From assembly GCA_017307065.1 (NCBI GenBank), contig JAFKGL010000011.1:92440-156439 (forward strand): a stretch of 64,000 nt of DNA, read 5' to 3'. This document shows, in pieces, positions 37,566 through 47,261 of the stretch; within the stretch, counting starts at the first letter, position 1; each line of letters starts with the position of its first letter. Made by a program: the position numbers and the translations under genes. This DNA is from Candidatus Paracaedimonas acanthamoebae (GTDB taxonomy: Bacteria; Pseudomonadota; Alphaproteobacteria; Caedimonadales; Caedimonadaceae). Below the pieces are notes generated by a model. The model had not been told where the DNA came from. It searched no databases and saw nothing but the letters and a program-made list of their open reading frames with translations.

Positions 37566-38771
37566 TTACTTTGGAGAAAAATAATTAATAAGGTCTACGG
37601 AATCATTTCCATGATAGACCTTTTGATAAATAGTTTTATACATTTGTGCAATGATTTTATATGAATGATATTTCTCAACAAACTGGCGGGATTTTTGACC
37701 ATAATGGGTCCATTGATCTCTTTCTTTAATCAAATTAAGTAATTTTTCATAAATATCTTCTGGAGAAGTTGGAATGATAGGGCAATCATTCAGATAAGAA
37801 TAATAAGAGAATAACTTATAATGAGAATCTTTTAAATCAACCCCTGTGATAACGATTTTAGAGTAAGCAAGTGCTTCTAATGCAGCGAGTGCAAAACCAA
37901 AGATGAGTTGATCTATAAAAATATCGGCTTGTTTGATAAGAGCTAAACTTTCTTTAGTTGTTTTATTTTCAATTAATAGAAATTTTATGGGATAGCCTTC
38001 GGTTTTAAGTTGTTCTATGGCTTTGATAATAAATTCAGTACCTTTAGCGCCTCGATGATTTGGTGCATGAGCTATACAAATGTTACCTTGTGTTTTTGGT
38101 AAAGCAGGATCTAAGCGATTCAAATCAATCGGATAGGGAACTAAAGGTAAAATATCCCAACGAGGTAGACAAGCAAGATGCACAAGGCATCCTATAATTG
38201 TATCAGCATACTTTGTACCTTGGTGTATTGCATTTTCAATTTGTTTTGTTTTTTTTGAAAGGTGAGGATGATTAATAAGGAGCGCATGTTTCCAAAGTGG
38301 ATTTTGTAATTTATCAAAAACAAAAGTGTCACTTCCATAAGGTATTAGAACAAGTTTTTTCTTTGCAAATTTTAGTAAAGGGAATTCTAAAAATACCAAT
38401 GGTGTATTTGCAAGAATTCCTCCATCAAAAAAAAAGTGAAAAATATCGTATTTAAATAGACTGATTATAAAGAAATAATACGGATATACTTGGTTAATAA
38501 TTGACCTTAAAAAATTTTTCTTAGAAGAAAATAAAGTAAAATCAAAAGCTTTTTTATCCAAAATCGGATAAATTTCCCGAATAACAGTATGACTTACATA
38601 ACCTTCTTCTTTAAGAGCTTCTGAGCACAAAAGAATACTTTTAAGCGGTGTTGTTCCCCATAAAAGAGCTGGTTTTTTGGGATTTTTTCGCCAACGAGCT
38701 AAAAAACTAGCGCTTCCTAAAATTACAAAAGCAAGGAAGCTAAGTAAATATTTAATGAATTTTCGTATCAT
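37566..38771 (-). CDS. Glycosyltransferase-like protein, member of a local paralogue trio
   Basis: The 401-residue protein has an N-terminal hydrophobic stretch (IRKFIKYLLSFLAFVILGSA). A GT-B-like body follows, with PALLWGTTPLKSILLCSEAL, DIFHFFFDGGILANTPLVFLE, IAHAPNHRGAKGTEFIIKAI and ADIFIDQLIFGFALAALEAL. The 'hAP...KGT' and 'AD..IDQ...G...LEA.A' segments recur in the 42646-43752 and 45125-46378 proteins. This suggests one glycosyltransferase-like family amplified in the locus. Donor and acceptor are unknown. It overlaps the upstream epimerase gene by 20 bases, so translation is probably coupled. Confidence 0.72.
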   Translation of the reverse strand: MIRKFIKYLLSFLAFVILGSASFLARWRKNPKKPALLWGTTPLKSILLCSEALKEEGYVSHTVIREIYPILDKKAFDFTLFSSKKNFLRSIINQVYPYYFFIISLFKYDIFHFFFDGGILANTPLVFLEFPLLKFAKKKLVLIPYGSDTFVFDKLQNPLWKHALLINHPHLSKKTKQIENAIHQGTKYADTIIGCLVHLACLPRWDILPLVPYPIDLNRLDPALPKTQGNICIAHAPNHRGAKGTEFIIKAIEQLKTEGYPIKFLLIENKTTKESLALIKQADIFIDQLIFGFALAALEALAYSKIVITGVDLKDSHYKLFSYYSYLNDCPIIPTSPEDIYEKLLNLIKERDQWTHYGQKSRQFVEKYHSYKIIAQMYKTIYQKVYHGNDSVDLINYFSPK

Positions 38772-39627
38772 TTTTAAGCATTTTTTTCAGCCCATTATCT
38801 ACTGAATGAAAGTTTGATAAATCAAAAACATTTTCTAGCTTTTTTAATGAAGGTTGTATCTTAAGGGATGTGCCTGATCCCCTTAAAAACTTAGGTTGTT
38901 TCCCTAAAATCTTTCCTATTTTTTCACATAAAGTTTTTAATGAGATTAATTCAGCATTTGCTAGGTTGTAAATCCCATTCCAATTTTTCATTAATGCTTC
39001 GTCAAAAATATCGATAAGATCTTTTATATAAGTGGGGCAAAGTAGCATACCTTCTGTGCCATGTAGAGTAATTTCTTTACCAGTTTGAATACTTTCAATT
39101 AGATTTGGTATGAGTTTATCTTTTTGTCCTTCACCGTATGGAAAGAATAGGCGGAAGATACATATAGAGAGAAATTTTTCGTAAGGTTTGCATAAAAGTT
39201 CAGCAGATCGTTTCGTGATACTATAGTAACTCTCTGGGACAGAAGAGATGCTCTCGATAAGTGATTCTGTATACGGTTCATAAACACTTCCCGTTGAAGC
39301 GAGAATAAAATTTTTAACTTTTTCTTTTGTAGCCCATTCCAATAAGGCTGCTGTACTTGCGACGTTTACTGCAAAAATGTCATGGGCTTTTTCTGGAAAA
39401 TTTCTATATTCATTAGATTGAGCTAGATGAACTATAGCATCTATGTCAGAGGGAAAATGATCAAAAATAGGTGATGTAAAGTCACACTCAATAATATGTG
39501 AGTTTTGCTCATCTTCTTGACGCTTATGACGTACAACAGAAAATATTTCATATTTTTGTTTAAGGCTATGAAAAAATGCCTGGCCAATAAACCCGTTTGC
39601 GCCTGTGAGTAATATCTTCTTCATCAT
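38752..39627 (-). CDS. NAD-dependent epimerase/dehydratase (extended SDR)
   Basis: The 291-residue SDR enzyme has the cofactor motif ILLTGANGFIGQAF (G-x2-G-x2-G) and AIVHLAQSNEY. The active-site Ser lies in FILASTGSVYEP, with Tyr-x3-Lys in YYSITKRSAELL. The C-terminal part is GTEGMLLCPTYIKDLIDIF. Such enzymes modify nucleotide sugars by epimerisation, dehydration or reduction; the product cannot be named. Its stop and the next gene's start overlap, and it also abuts the methyltransferase upstream by one base. Confidence 0.85.
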   Translation of the reverse strand: MMKKILLTGANGFIGQAFFHSLKQKYEIFSVVRHKRQEDEQNSHIIECDFTSPIFDHFPSDIDAIVHLAQSNEYRNFPEKAHDIFAVNVASTAALLEWATKEKVKNFILASTGSVYEPYTESLIESISSVPESYYSITKRSAELLCKPYEKFLSICIFRLFFPYGEGQKDKLIPNLIESIQTGKEITLHGTEGMLLCPTYIKDLIDIFDEALMKNWNGIYNLANAELISLKTLCEKIGKILGKQPKFLRGSGTSLKIQPSLKKLENVFDLSNFHSVDNGLKKMLKNDTKIH

Positions 39628-40751
39628 TATTCTGACTTTGTAAGAAGAACTGAAATTCCGTTTGGATTCGCATTATTAAATTGATACTTCTCGCAATCAA
39701 GCTCATCTAACCAAATTTTAACTTCATCTTCAGTATGCTGCCATGCATGATGGGGATGATACCAGTCAAAATTAACCATGTTATTGGTTTCATAGTCAAA
39801 ATTATCATTCCAGAAGCATTTTACAAAATTATAATATATTAAACGTTGTACATCATGTTCTCCGGCTGGAATACCAAGAATAGGAATAGGTTTTTCAAGT
39901 GTAATTTTGGCTTCTAAATGACTTAATGCACGTCCAAATTCCGTAATAGCTTCACATTGTTGGTAGCATTCTTCGGTGGTGAGTTTACTAAAAGAATCAC
40001 GAATAAATTGATCACAGAAATATCGTGCAGCTCCCATTTTCTTATAAATGTAAAAAAAGAATTTACCACCTGGTTTTAGTTTTTTAAATAATGAAAATAC
40101 CGCAGATTTTGTGCAAGGAGTGTGGTGTAAAACTCCATCAGCAATAATAAAATCAAAATAAGCATCTTGAAATGGTGCTTTCATTAAATCAGCCTGAACA
40201 ACAGAGCAATTTTCAAGATTCTTCGTGTTTTCGTAGGTAGTATAAGCAGCCTCTGAAATATCTAAAGCATACACATGTCCTTCAGTGGCATTTGCCATAA
40301 AATTCGTATTAAAGCCTGACCCTGGACCAACTTCGAGGATTTTTGAAAAATTTTTATAAAAATTTTTCAATTCAGTGCGATTTTCCACACCTAGTTTCTT
40401 TTGATACCAGTCAAAAAGAAAATCTTGATGTTTTTCATCAAAACCATAATTTTTAAATTTAGTCCATTTACTTGAGAATGTTTCATTCGTAATTTCTTGC
40501 CCAGTTTTAATAATTTCTTGATCGATAGAGAAATCGAGAGAATATTTTTTCGCAAAAGAATGGATTCTCGGCGTGGATTTATCTTCAAGAAAACAAGGAA
40601 CACCATCAATGATTGGATACCAAGTATTTCGATCTTCTGTCAAAAGAAGACCATCAATGATATGATCTTGATGCTGTAAAAAAACTTTTATATCAAGTTT
40701 TTCATTATTATTTTGTATATTAACAAGCGAAGATACTGACGATAATCTCAT
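39627..40751 (-). CDS. SAM-dependent methyltransferase with N-terminal Trm112/UPF0434-like segment
   Basis: The 374-residue protein has a small N-terminal region with the pattern GLLLTEDRNTWYPIIDGVPCFL, which resembles the Trm112/UPF0434 'LxC..h..h.YPI.dGIP.hL' motif. The usual paired cysteines are mostly absent, so zinc binding is doubtful. The class I methyltransferase core follows: motif I is ILEVGPGSGFNTNFMA (about 137-152), acidic motif II is VYALDISEAAY, and then FDFIIADGVLHHTPCT. AAAAGGAT precedes the ATG. The target may be a sugar hydroxyl of the exported glycan or a lipid-linked intermediate; neither is shown. Confidence 0.82.
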   Translation of the reverse strand: MRLSSVSSLVNIQNNNEKLDIKVFLQHQDHIIDGLLLTEDRNTWYPIIDGVPCFLEDKSTPRIHSFAKKYSLDFSIDQEIIKTGQEITNETFSSKWTKFKNYGFDEKHQDFLFDWYQKKLGVENRTELKNFYKNFSKILEVGPGSGFNTNFMANATEGHVYALDISEAAYTTYENTKNLENCSVVQADLMKAPFQDAYFDFIIADGVLHHTPCTKSAVFSLFKKLKPGGKFFFYIYKKMGAARYFCDQFIRDSFSKLTTEECYQQCEAITEFGRALSHLEAKITLEKPIPILGIPAGEHDVQRLIYYNFVKCFWNDNFDYETNNMVNFDWYHPHHAWQHTEDEVKIWLDELDCEKYQFNNANPNGISVLLTKSE

Positions 40752-40762
40752 TTTTTATCCTT

Positions 40763-42628
40763 TTAAATTATAGGCTTGGAGAGATCTCCTCCAAATACAT
40801 TTTGAACACGACACCAGCTTTCAAAACTCAAAAATGACCAAATAAGAGCCACATGATTATACTGACCTGTATAATGTTCTTCTAATTTTCTTAAAACATA
40901 TTCGGGCCTAAAGATGCCCCGTTTTGCAATTCTCTCTTTTGAAAGTTCTGTAGAGATCCATTCTTTTAAAGTTCCTCTATACCATGAAGCATCTGGAGGG
41001 CCAAAACCCATTTTTGGTTTATTATAAATTGAAGGAGGGACAATCGATTTCACTGATTCTCTAAAAACTATCTTTCCTGTTTTACCATCACATAAATGAT
41101 TCCAAGGCAGTTCAGAAACGAAGTCAACTAATTCATTATCTAAAAGAGGTACCCTCGTTTCTAAAGAATGAATCATAGAAAGTTTATCTTCAAGAACAAG
41201 AAGGCCATGCATATATGTCTTGGCATCCACATACATTAAAATATCCCAAGTATCTTCATATGGTGCAGTCATAATTTTATCTGTTATAACTTGATTGGCT
41301 GAAAAAGAATTTGTCGATCTTAAGAATTCTGGCGTAAAGGCTAAAGGGTATTCTTTCTCAGGAATAGGAAAGTTGAGCATGTTATAATATGGCACAAGAG
41401 CTTCATGCATTTGTCTCTTCTTGCGCTTGAAAATTTTGTCTATGAAGGAGATATTATTGTTTAGAAGGAGTTGACGAATTACTTGATATCTTCCTAGATA
41501 TCCACCATGAAGCTCATCTCCCCCCATCCCGGATAAAACAACTTTATTGTCTTGAGCAACACGTTCTGAAATTAAATAATTTACATAGGCCATACCCATG
41601 CGTGGGTATTCTAAGGCATTAATTGTTTTATCAAGAGAATTAATGAGCACATCTTGTGGAAGTTCATGCTCGATTCTTTCAATATTAAAATGTTCAGCAG
41701 CAGTTCTAGAATATTCTCGCTCATCAACAATAATATCATCTCCAACCTCATTAAGATTGAAGATACAAGAATATGATCTTTGGAAATTCTTAATGTTTTT
41801 TGCAATTGCCGTGATTGCAGTACTATCAATGCCGCCTGATAAATAACTGCTAAGAAGAACGTCAGTATCTGATTGACGATGAATAGCTTGAGATAAAATT
41901 TCTAAGTGTCTTTGAGATGATTCTTCAATTGTTAACGTGCTTTTTCTTGAAAAATTATAGTCCCAATATGTTTTTTGCGTTACCGAAGTTGCTGTAATAA
42001 TTTCATAACTTGCGGGTTGGAATAAACGAATACCTTTAAATGGAGTGCGGCCATCCCAAAAATTTTGGAGAGAAAAATATTCTAAGACACCATCAGAGGT
42101 AGCCTCTTTTTCAACTAGATTACTTCCGAAAATCCCTCGAACTTCAGAAGAAAAAATCCATGTGTTCTTTTGTATTTCAGTGATATAAAGTGGCTTGATG
42201 CCATACCGATCGCGCGCTAAAAAAACACGCTTTCTATGATTATCCCATACCGCAAAAGCAAACATCCCATTTAATTTAGAGGGAAGCTCATCGCCCCATT
42301 CTTCATACCCATGGACAATGACTTCAGTATCAGAATGATCTGTTTTAAAAAAATGCCCTTTTTTCTCAAGCTCTCTTCTTAATTCGCGGTGATTATAAAT
42401 TTCTCCATTAAAAACCACCATTACTTGACCATCTTCGTTACTCATTGGTTGAGTGCCATGTTCCAGATCAACGATAGATAATCTTGTAAACCCGAAGCTT
42501 ACATCTTGATTATGCCAAAAACCCGTCCCATCAGGGCCTCTATGAGATATGTGATTAATGCTTGATCTTATGCGCTCAGGAGCGTCATGTATGCGTCCAA
42601 AATGAATAATACCACTGATCCCACACAT
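40763..42628 (-). CDS. Asparagine synthetase-like amidotransferase (copy 1)
   Basis: This 621-residue class II glutamine amidotransferase has catalytic Cys2 (MCGISGIIHF), the RGPDG and GEIYNHRELR glutaminase motifs, and a C-terminal synthetase domain with the PP-loop LSSYLSGGIDSTAITAI. Late motifs LSMIHSLETRVPLLDNELVDF and KMGFGPPDASW are present. Stand-alone AsnB makes asparagine, but homologues in O-antigen loci (for example WbpS of Pseudomonas aeruginosa O6) are proposed to amidate uronic acids. With a uronic-acid pathway in the same locus, that role is plausible. AAAGGA precedes the ATG. Confidence 0.88.
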   Translation of the reverse strand: MCGISGIIHFGRIHDAPERIRSSINHISHRGPDGTGFWHNQDVSFGFTRLSIVDLEHGTQPMSNEDGQVMVVFNGEIYNHRELRRELEKKGHFFKTDHSDTEVIVHGYEEWGDELPSKLNGMFAFAVWDNHRKRVFLARDRYGIKPLYITEIQKNTWIFSSEVRGIFGSNLVEKEATSDGVLEYFSLQNFWDGRTPFKGIRLFQPASYEIITATSVTQKTYWDYNFSRKSTLTIEESSQRHLEILSQAIHRQSDTDVLLSSYLSGGIDSTAITAIAKNIKNFQRSYSCIFNLNEVGDDIIVDEREYSRTAAEHFNIERIEHELPQDVLINSLDKTINALEYPRMGMAYVNYLISERVAQDNKVVLSGMGGDELHGGYLGRYQVIRQLLLNNNISFIDKIFKRKKRQMHEALVPYYNMLNFPIPEKEYPLAFTPEFLRSTNSFSANQVITDKIMTAPYEDTWDILMYVDAKTYMHGLLVLEDKLSMIHSLETRVPLLDNELVDFVSELPWNHLCDGKTGKIVFRESVKSIVPPSIYNKPKMGFGPPDASWYRGTLKEWISTELSKERIAKRGIFRPEYVLRKLEEHYTGQYNHVALIWSFLSFESWCRVQNVFGGDLSKPII

Positions 42629-42645
42629 ATTAAAATTCCTTTTAT

Positions 42646-43752
42646 TTATTGATTAAATTTTTCTTTGAGAAACTCGTAGGGAGCATCTTGCTGGTAGGCT
42701 TCGACTAAAATTTCTGCAATAATAGCGGGATTGTGCCATTTTCGAACAAATTCTACGGATGAATCTGACCATTTATTCCATTCTTCTTTGCGGTCAAGAA
42801 AAGAGGCAATGTCTTTCTCTAAGGTCGCAGGATGAATATTTAAGATAGGAAGATCATAAGACATTTTTTTGGGAATAAAGTTTAAATCTTCTTTTCTTAT
42901 ATAGCACATAACAGGTTTTCCCATCGCCATCATTTCAACTGCAAATCCTCCATACCATCCACATAAAACTTGGTCAATTACGAGATCTGCATCACGATAA
43001 ATTTCCATAGCTTCTTGATGAGATTTATTTTGTACAAGAATGAGTTCAAATTCATAGTTTGCTTTAAGACTTTCTAAGGCTTTCAAGATTAGGTCCGTGC
43101 CTTTAATTGTTGCATCACTAGGGGCATGAACGATTTTAGGCGTGCGTTTTATATTGGGGGGAATTTTTGTAAAATTATTAACTTCCATATTGGCATAAGG
43201 GAGAAAAAGACTTTTAGGTAAATAATGTCCGAGCTCAGGATTTAAATAAAAAATTTGATCAGCTAAGGGAAGTATATTTTTAATAAAATTTTTTCTTCTT
43301 TGATCTAGCGTTGATACACAAACTTGATAAGCAGAACACTTATTTTCTCCGCAGGGGGTGAATAAATTTCTTGTTGAAGATTCGCTTGCTAAGCGTACGT
43401 CACAGCCTTGGAGGGTAAAAAAAATTTTCTTCCCTAATTTTTTAGCTAACTTTAAATCTAAAAAATCAAAAGATGGATTTTTCGGAGGATTATCATAAGA
43501 AAGGATGCTCTTGCCAAAATAGTAATGGATCACGTCGTATCGAAATGGTGATTGAAGCGCAAAGAAAATCTTTTTTAATTTTTTTAAGAAATTTTTCTCG
43601 CCATATGTTCCGAGGACTTTGTCAGCAGGATAACCCAACCAAGTTGAATAATTTATAACGAGATCACTTAAGCATCCGAACTTTCTTTCATTTCTGGATA
43701 AAACCCAAGGATGATTACCTATATTCACAGGAGCGTGTAGGATTTTAAGCAT
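42646..43752 (-). CDS. Glycosyltransferase-like protein, member of a local paralogue trio
   Basis: The 368-residue GT-B-like protein begins KILHAPVNIGNHPWVLSRNE. It contains DVIHYYFGKSILSYDN, IFFTLQGCDVRLAS, IVHAPSDATIKGTDLILKAL and ADLVIDQVLCGWYGGFAVEM. The same framework occurs at 37566-38771 and 45125-46378. A cysteine cluster in TPCGENKCSAYQVC, just after the CDVR segment, parallels one in the 45125 protein and could hold a metal. Its start overlaps the end of the upstream glycosyltransferase gene by eight bases. Donor unknown. Confidence 0.72.
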   Translation of the reverse strand: MLKILHAPVNIGNHPWVLSRNERKFGCLSDLVINYSTWLGYPADKVLGTYGEKNFLKKLKKIFFALQSPFRYDVIHYYFGKSILSYDNPPKNPSFDFLDLKLAKKLGKKIFFTLQGCDVRLASESSTRNLFTPCGENKCSAYQVCVSTLDQRRKNFIKNILPLADQIFYLNPELGHYLPKSLFLPYANMEVNNFTKIPPNIKRTPKIVHAPSDATIKGTDLILKALESLKANYEFELILVQNKSHQEAMEIYRDADLVIDQVLCGWYGGFAVEMMAMGKPVMCYIRKEDLNFIPKKMSYDLPILNIHPATLEKDIASFLDRKEEWNKWSDSSVEFVRKWHNPAIIAEILVEAYQQDAPYEFLKEKFNQ

Positions 43753-45124
43753 TATTTTCTGATCTCAATTCATTATAAAGCGATGTGAGTTTTTCCCATT
43801 CTTTGGAAGGAGAATTATCTTCGAGAGCTGTTTTTAAATTTTTCTGATAAGTTTTTAATAATACTTGATTATTTTTTACTTTTTCCAATTGTTGAGCAAT
43901 AGATTTAGGGCTGTAAGGATCAAATAACATGCCGATATCATAAGAAGATACTATTTTACGAACTTCAGGATAATCTGCTGCTAAAATAGGAACACCAGCA
44001 ACCATATATTCAAAAATTTTATTAGGAAGGGAGTATGTAAAATTTTTACATAAATTGGGTAAACTCCATACACCGAGATCTGCGCCTTTTGCTCCCGCAA
44101 CTACTTCAGAAGATGGAATAGGCATTAAACATTTAACCCGATCCTCAGCACCTAATTTTTGGATGAGTTTTTCATATTCTGTTTGATAATATTCCATTCC
44201 AGGACCCCTAATAACAAAGAAAACACCGGGAACAAGAGAAACCCCCTCTATAATAGGTTCTATAAGGCGAGTAGGTCCTACGCCCCCTTGCCATAAAAGC
44301 ACAAGTGGAAAGTTTTCTTTTTTAATACCAAATAAATCCCTTAAAGAGGGGTGAGAAGAAGTATTTTTTTCTTCCTCAAAAAATGGAATATTTCGAATAA
44401 TTGAGAAAGGCTTTGGCATTATCTCTAGGTTGATATCTCGAGCGATAGAATCGCATACTGTAATCATGCGATTTGCTTTTCGTAAGCAAATTTTTTCGGC
44501 CCATTGATATAATTTTTTCTTCAAGAAAGGATGTTTGACATACTTCTTGAGTTTATAATTCCAGCCAACATTTTCAGAAAACCATTCATGGAAATCACAA
44601 ACAAAGTAAGCGCCTATTTTTTCTGCGGCTATCGCGCCCATTAAAGCGGTACTTAAGTCATGAGCATGAATGGCAAAAACCTCTTCTTCACAAGCGGCAT
44701 TGATCATTAGATCAGAAAATAAGTAAGGAAATATTTCCCAAAACACATTTCCATCAAATGGAATGGGCCTAAATGTGATACCAGTTCCCCAGTTTATTTC
44801 TTGAATGTTATGATAAGCACTAAAATAATCAATATAAATTATTTTTATCTCAAAACCCGCATCTCTTAAAGTCCGAGCTTCGCGTTCAATCCGAGGATCA
44901 CGGAAGATTTCTGATATAGCAAGCATAACAATCTTATTATTGTTATTGTTTCGGTGTTTTAAAGGATTAATATCACGCTCTAGAAAAAAAGCGTATTTTA
45001 AGAGTAATTTATAATGATGAGGGAGAGATAAATGTATTTTTGGATGAAGTTTTAAATACAAAGATACAAATATCTTATAAAGAAAAGGATATTTTTTTAT
45101 GAAAGTCTTTAATTTATATAACAT
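43745..45124 (-). CDS. Glycosyltransferase, GT4-type
   Basis: This 459-residue protein has the GT-B layout. The N-terminal segment VMLAISEIFRDPRIEREARTLRDAGFEIKIIYID is typical of group 1 transferases that start with '(S)xxDPRxxREAxxL'. HAHDLSTALMGAIAAEK and RMITVCDSIARDIN lie mid-protein. The donor-binding C-terminal half has VLLWQGGVGPTRLIEPII and LPNKIFEYMVAGVPILAADYPEV. The first 60 residues are a basic extension. Related in layout to the 47262-48425 protein. Substrates unknown. Confidence 0.85.
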   Translation of the reverse strand: MLYKLKTFIKKYPFLYKIFVSLYLKLHPKIHLSLPHHYKLLLKYAFFLERDINPLKHRNNNNNKIVMLAISEIFRDPRIEREARTLRDAGFEIKIIYIDYFSAYHNIQEINWGTGITFRPIPFDGNVFWEIFPYLFSDLMINAACEEEVFAIHAHDLSTALMGAIAAEKIGAYFVCDFHEWFSENVGWNYKLKKYVKHPFLKKKLYQWAEKICLRKANRMITVCDSIARDINLEIMPKPFSIIRNIPFFEEEKNTSSHPSLRDLFGIKKENFPLVLLWQGGVGPTRLIEPIIEGVSLVPGVFFVIRGPGMEYYQTEYEKLIQKLGAEDRVKCLMPIPSSEVVAGAKGADLGVWSLPNLCKNFTYSLPNKIFEYMVAGVPILAADYPEVRKIVSSYDIGMLFDPYSPKSIAQQLEKVKNNQVLLKTYQKNLKTALEDNSPSKEWEKLTSLYNELRSENNA

Positions 45125-46378
45125 TTATATTTCTCTAGTTTGAAGTTTATTTTGCAACATATGTGAATATTGTTTAATGATTGATGTTTGTTTTTCTGGA
45201 AAGCATCCTGTGTCCAAATATAATTTAGAAAATTGAAGAGCAATAGCTTCTAAGCTATAATTATTGATAATGAACTCTCTCGATTTTTCCCCTATTTCAA
45301 TCAGCGCGTCTCGATTATCAATACACCACCTTAAAGTTGTTTCTATCGTGGTGGGATTAGTATTAATAATTGGGCATCCTTCAGGTACATTCATACCCTC
45401 TCCTATATAAGACAGCACAGGTTTTCCAAAGGCCATAGCTTCTAGGGCGGTGTATCCATAAAACCCCCCTATAAACTGGTCTGCTATAAGATCAGCTTCA
45501 GAGAAAGCCTTCAAGACCTGAGCATTAGAAACTCCATGAAGACGAATATATTCAATATTCATACCCTGAAGTCGAAGAGAATGAATTGCATCTTCTAAAA
45601 AATGAGACCCTTTAAAATGAGTATGATTGGGAGCATGTATAATTTTTAAAGTGCTGTTTGTACGATTAACGCCAACATACTTAATTTTATTTGTGTTAAT
45701 AGGCCAGTACTGAATTTTATAAGAGTCGGGGACATAGACATCCATATCGCCCATAGTTACAAAAGCTGTTGTATAAGGGCGCATCATTTCTAGAACATTA
45801 TCGAACTGCTGTGAATCACAAATACAATAACTCTTCGGAGAAGGACATGAAATGCAAAAATTCCATTTTCCGAGTGCTAGGGTTTTGTCACGAGTTCTAA
45901 CATCGGCTCCGTAGGCGTAAAAATATAATCTTTTCCCAGATAATTTTATAGCCTCTAGTTCTTCAATATGTACCCCAAAAAAGTTTGAGGGGACTAAGAA
46001 ACCTCTATCATAGAAATAATGAAAAATATCATATCTTAATAAGCACCAAGCCAAGACAAGACGACAATAAGGCTGATATAAATATTGATTCTTTTGAATT
46101 ATTTGTGTGAATTTTTTAAGATTTACGTGAAAGTTTGAACTTATACCATAAGTTGTGAGTACCCATGAACGGGCTTTTATCCCAATCAATTCATCACAAG
46201 CTGCTTTTAGGGGAAGAGTTAGAATAGGTGTAACTCCCCATAAAGATCTTGCTCTACCTTTATTGAGGCGAGCTTCGGTTCTTTTTTTCCCTAATACAGC
46301 GCAACGATGAAGAATTTTTTTAGTTAGAATGTCTATCTTATTATAAATATAGATTTTAATACTATTTTGAATAGACAT
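45125..46378 (-). CDS. Glycosyltransferase-like protein, member of a local paralogue trio
   Basis: The protein has about 417 residues from the ATG at 46378 (MSIQNSIKIYIYNKID). An in-frame TTG at 46399 is an alternative, but it lies deeper in the upstream methyltransferase gene. Shared trio features are SLWGVTPILTLPLKAACDEL, DIFHYFYDRGFLVPSN, YAYGADVRTRD, IIHAPNHTHFKGSHFLEDAI and ADLIADQFIGGFYGYTALEA. A cysteine cluster CISCPSPKSYCIC follows the ADVR segment, at the same place as the cluster in the 42646 protein. GT-B fold probable; substrates unknown. It overlaps the methyltransferase gene by 17 bases. Confidence 0.72.
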   Translation of the reverse strand: MSIQNSIKIYIYNKIDILTKKILHRCAVLGKKRTEARLNKGRARSLWGVTPILTLPLKAACDELIGIKARSWVLTTYGISSNFHVNLKKFTQIIQKNQYLYQPYCRLVLAWCLLRYDIFHYFYDRGFLVPSNFFGVHIEELEAIKLSGKRLYFYAYGADVRTRDKTLALGKWNFCISCPSPKSYCICDSQQFDNVLEMMRPYTTAFVTMGDMDVYVPDSYKIQYWPINTNKIKYVGVNRTNSTLKIIHAPNHTHFKGSHFLEDAIHSLRLQGMNIEYIRLHGVSNAQVLKAFSEADLIADQFIGGFYGYTALEAMAFGKPVLSYIGEGMNVPEGCPIINTNPTTIETTLRWCIDNRDALIEIGEKSREFIINNYSLEAIALQFSKLYLDTGCFPEKQTSIIKQYSHMLQNKLQTREI

Positions 46379-47219
46379 AAAAGAAACTCTCAGCGTCAAT
46401 TTTTAACATATGCTTTTGGATAAAATATTGCGCTAGTAAAGATTCGTACCACTCTTTGTCAAAATGAAAGAGATGAAAAAGATCTACGGGCTTTAAAGCA
46501 GGGTCTAGAGGATTATAAGGAAGTGCGCCTTGCACGAAAGCAACCCAAATAATCAAGGTACCGCCAGGCTTTAAAACGCGCTTAATTTCAGTAAGCGCCA
46601 TGTCCAGTGATAAAACATGATCTAGGGATGTTGCAATGACTATGGAATCAAAATAATCATCTCCCCACGGAATAAATTCTGAAAATCCTTGATGAAAAAT
46701 GAAAGGGTGCGGCTTTAAAGGTAAAAATGGATCAATGCCGGCAATAAAATTAAGAGGATAATCTTGTAAATAAACGGGAATATCAAGAGAGCCGCACCCA
46801 ATATCAAGCACCTTACCTTTAAGAAATTGACGACAAAAATACTTGAAGAGAACAGCAACATGATTGTTTTGAGAGCTGCAACTACCATCAGGAGCACCAG
46901 AGTATTCTATTTCGGCAGCTTGAGATGCTTGTTCCCAATATTTATAGGCAACAGAAAAGTTACTTTCTAAAATATCTTTCTGTTGTTGCAATGTATAAAA
47001 ATCACTTGGTGGAACAGTAACAGGTTCTCTAAAACCTTGGATTCCCGTATTTTGGTTTACAATAATATCAAAGAGAATATCTTGAGTGATAGACATTTTA
47101 TTGAGAGTGTTATCAATCTCATTTAATTTCTTATTGGTCGGGACCATGCTTTGATGTATGTGTTCTGCTATGAATTTTTCTAATTTTTCTTTAAAAAACA
47201 GATTTATTTTTCGAATCAT
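46362..47219 (-). CDS. SAM-dependent methyltransferase
   Basis: This 285-residue protein has a polar helical N-terminal part (about 1-120) that may mediate contacts. The class I methyltransferase core follows: motif I is VLDIGCGSLDIPVYL at about 138-152, then GIDPFLPLKP, DDYFDSIVIATSLDHV and ALTEIKRVLKPGGTLIIWVAF. The first-half pattern is compatible with methyltransferases found in O-antigen loci, where they cap or decorate chains. There is no kinase domain of the WbdD type in this protein. The acceptor is not known. Confidence 0.83.
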   Translation of the reverse strand: MIRKINLFFKEKLEKFIAEHIHQSMVPTNKKLNEIDNTLNKMSITQDILFDIIVNQNTGIQGFREPVTVPPSDFYTLQQQKDILESNFSVAYKYWEQASQAAEIEYSGAPDGSCSSQNNHVAVLFKYFCRQFLKGKVLDIGCGSLDIPVYLQDYPLNFIAGIDPFLPLKPHPFIFHQGFSEFIPWGDDYFDSIVIATSLDHVLSLDMALTEIKRVLKPGGTLIIWVAFVQGALPYNPLDPALKPVDLFHLFHFDKEWYESLLAQYFIQKHMLKIDAESFFYVYSK

Positions 47220-47261
47220 TCATAACTCCTAAAAACTAACAAATTATATAAAATAAACCTG

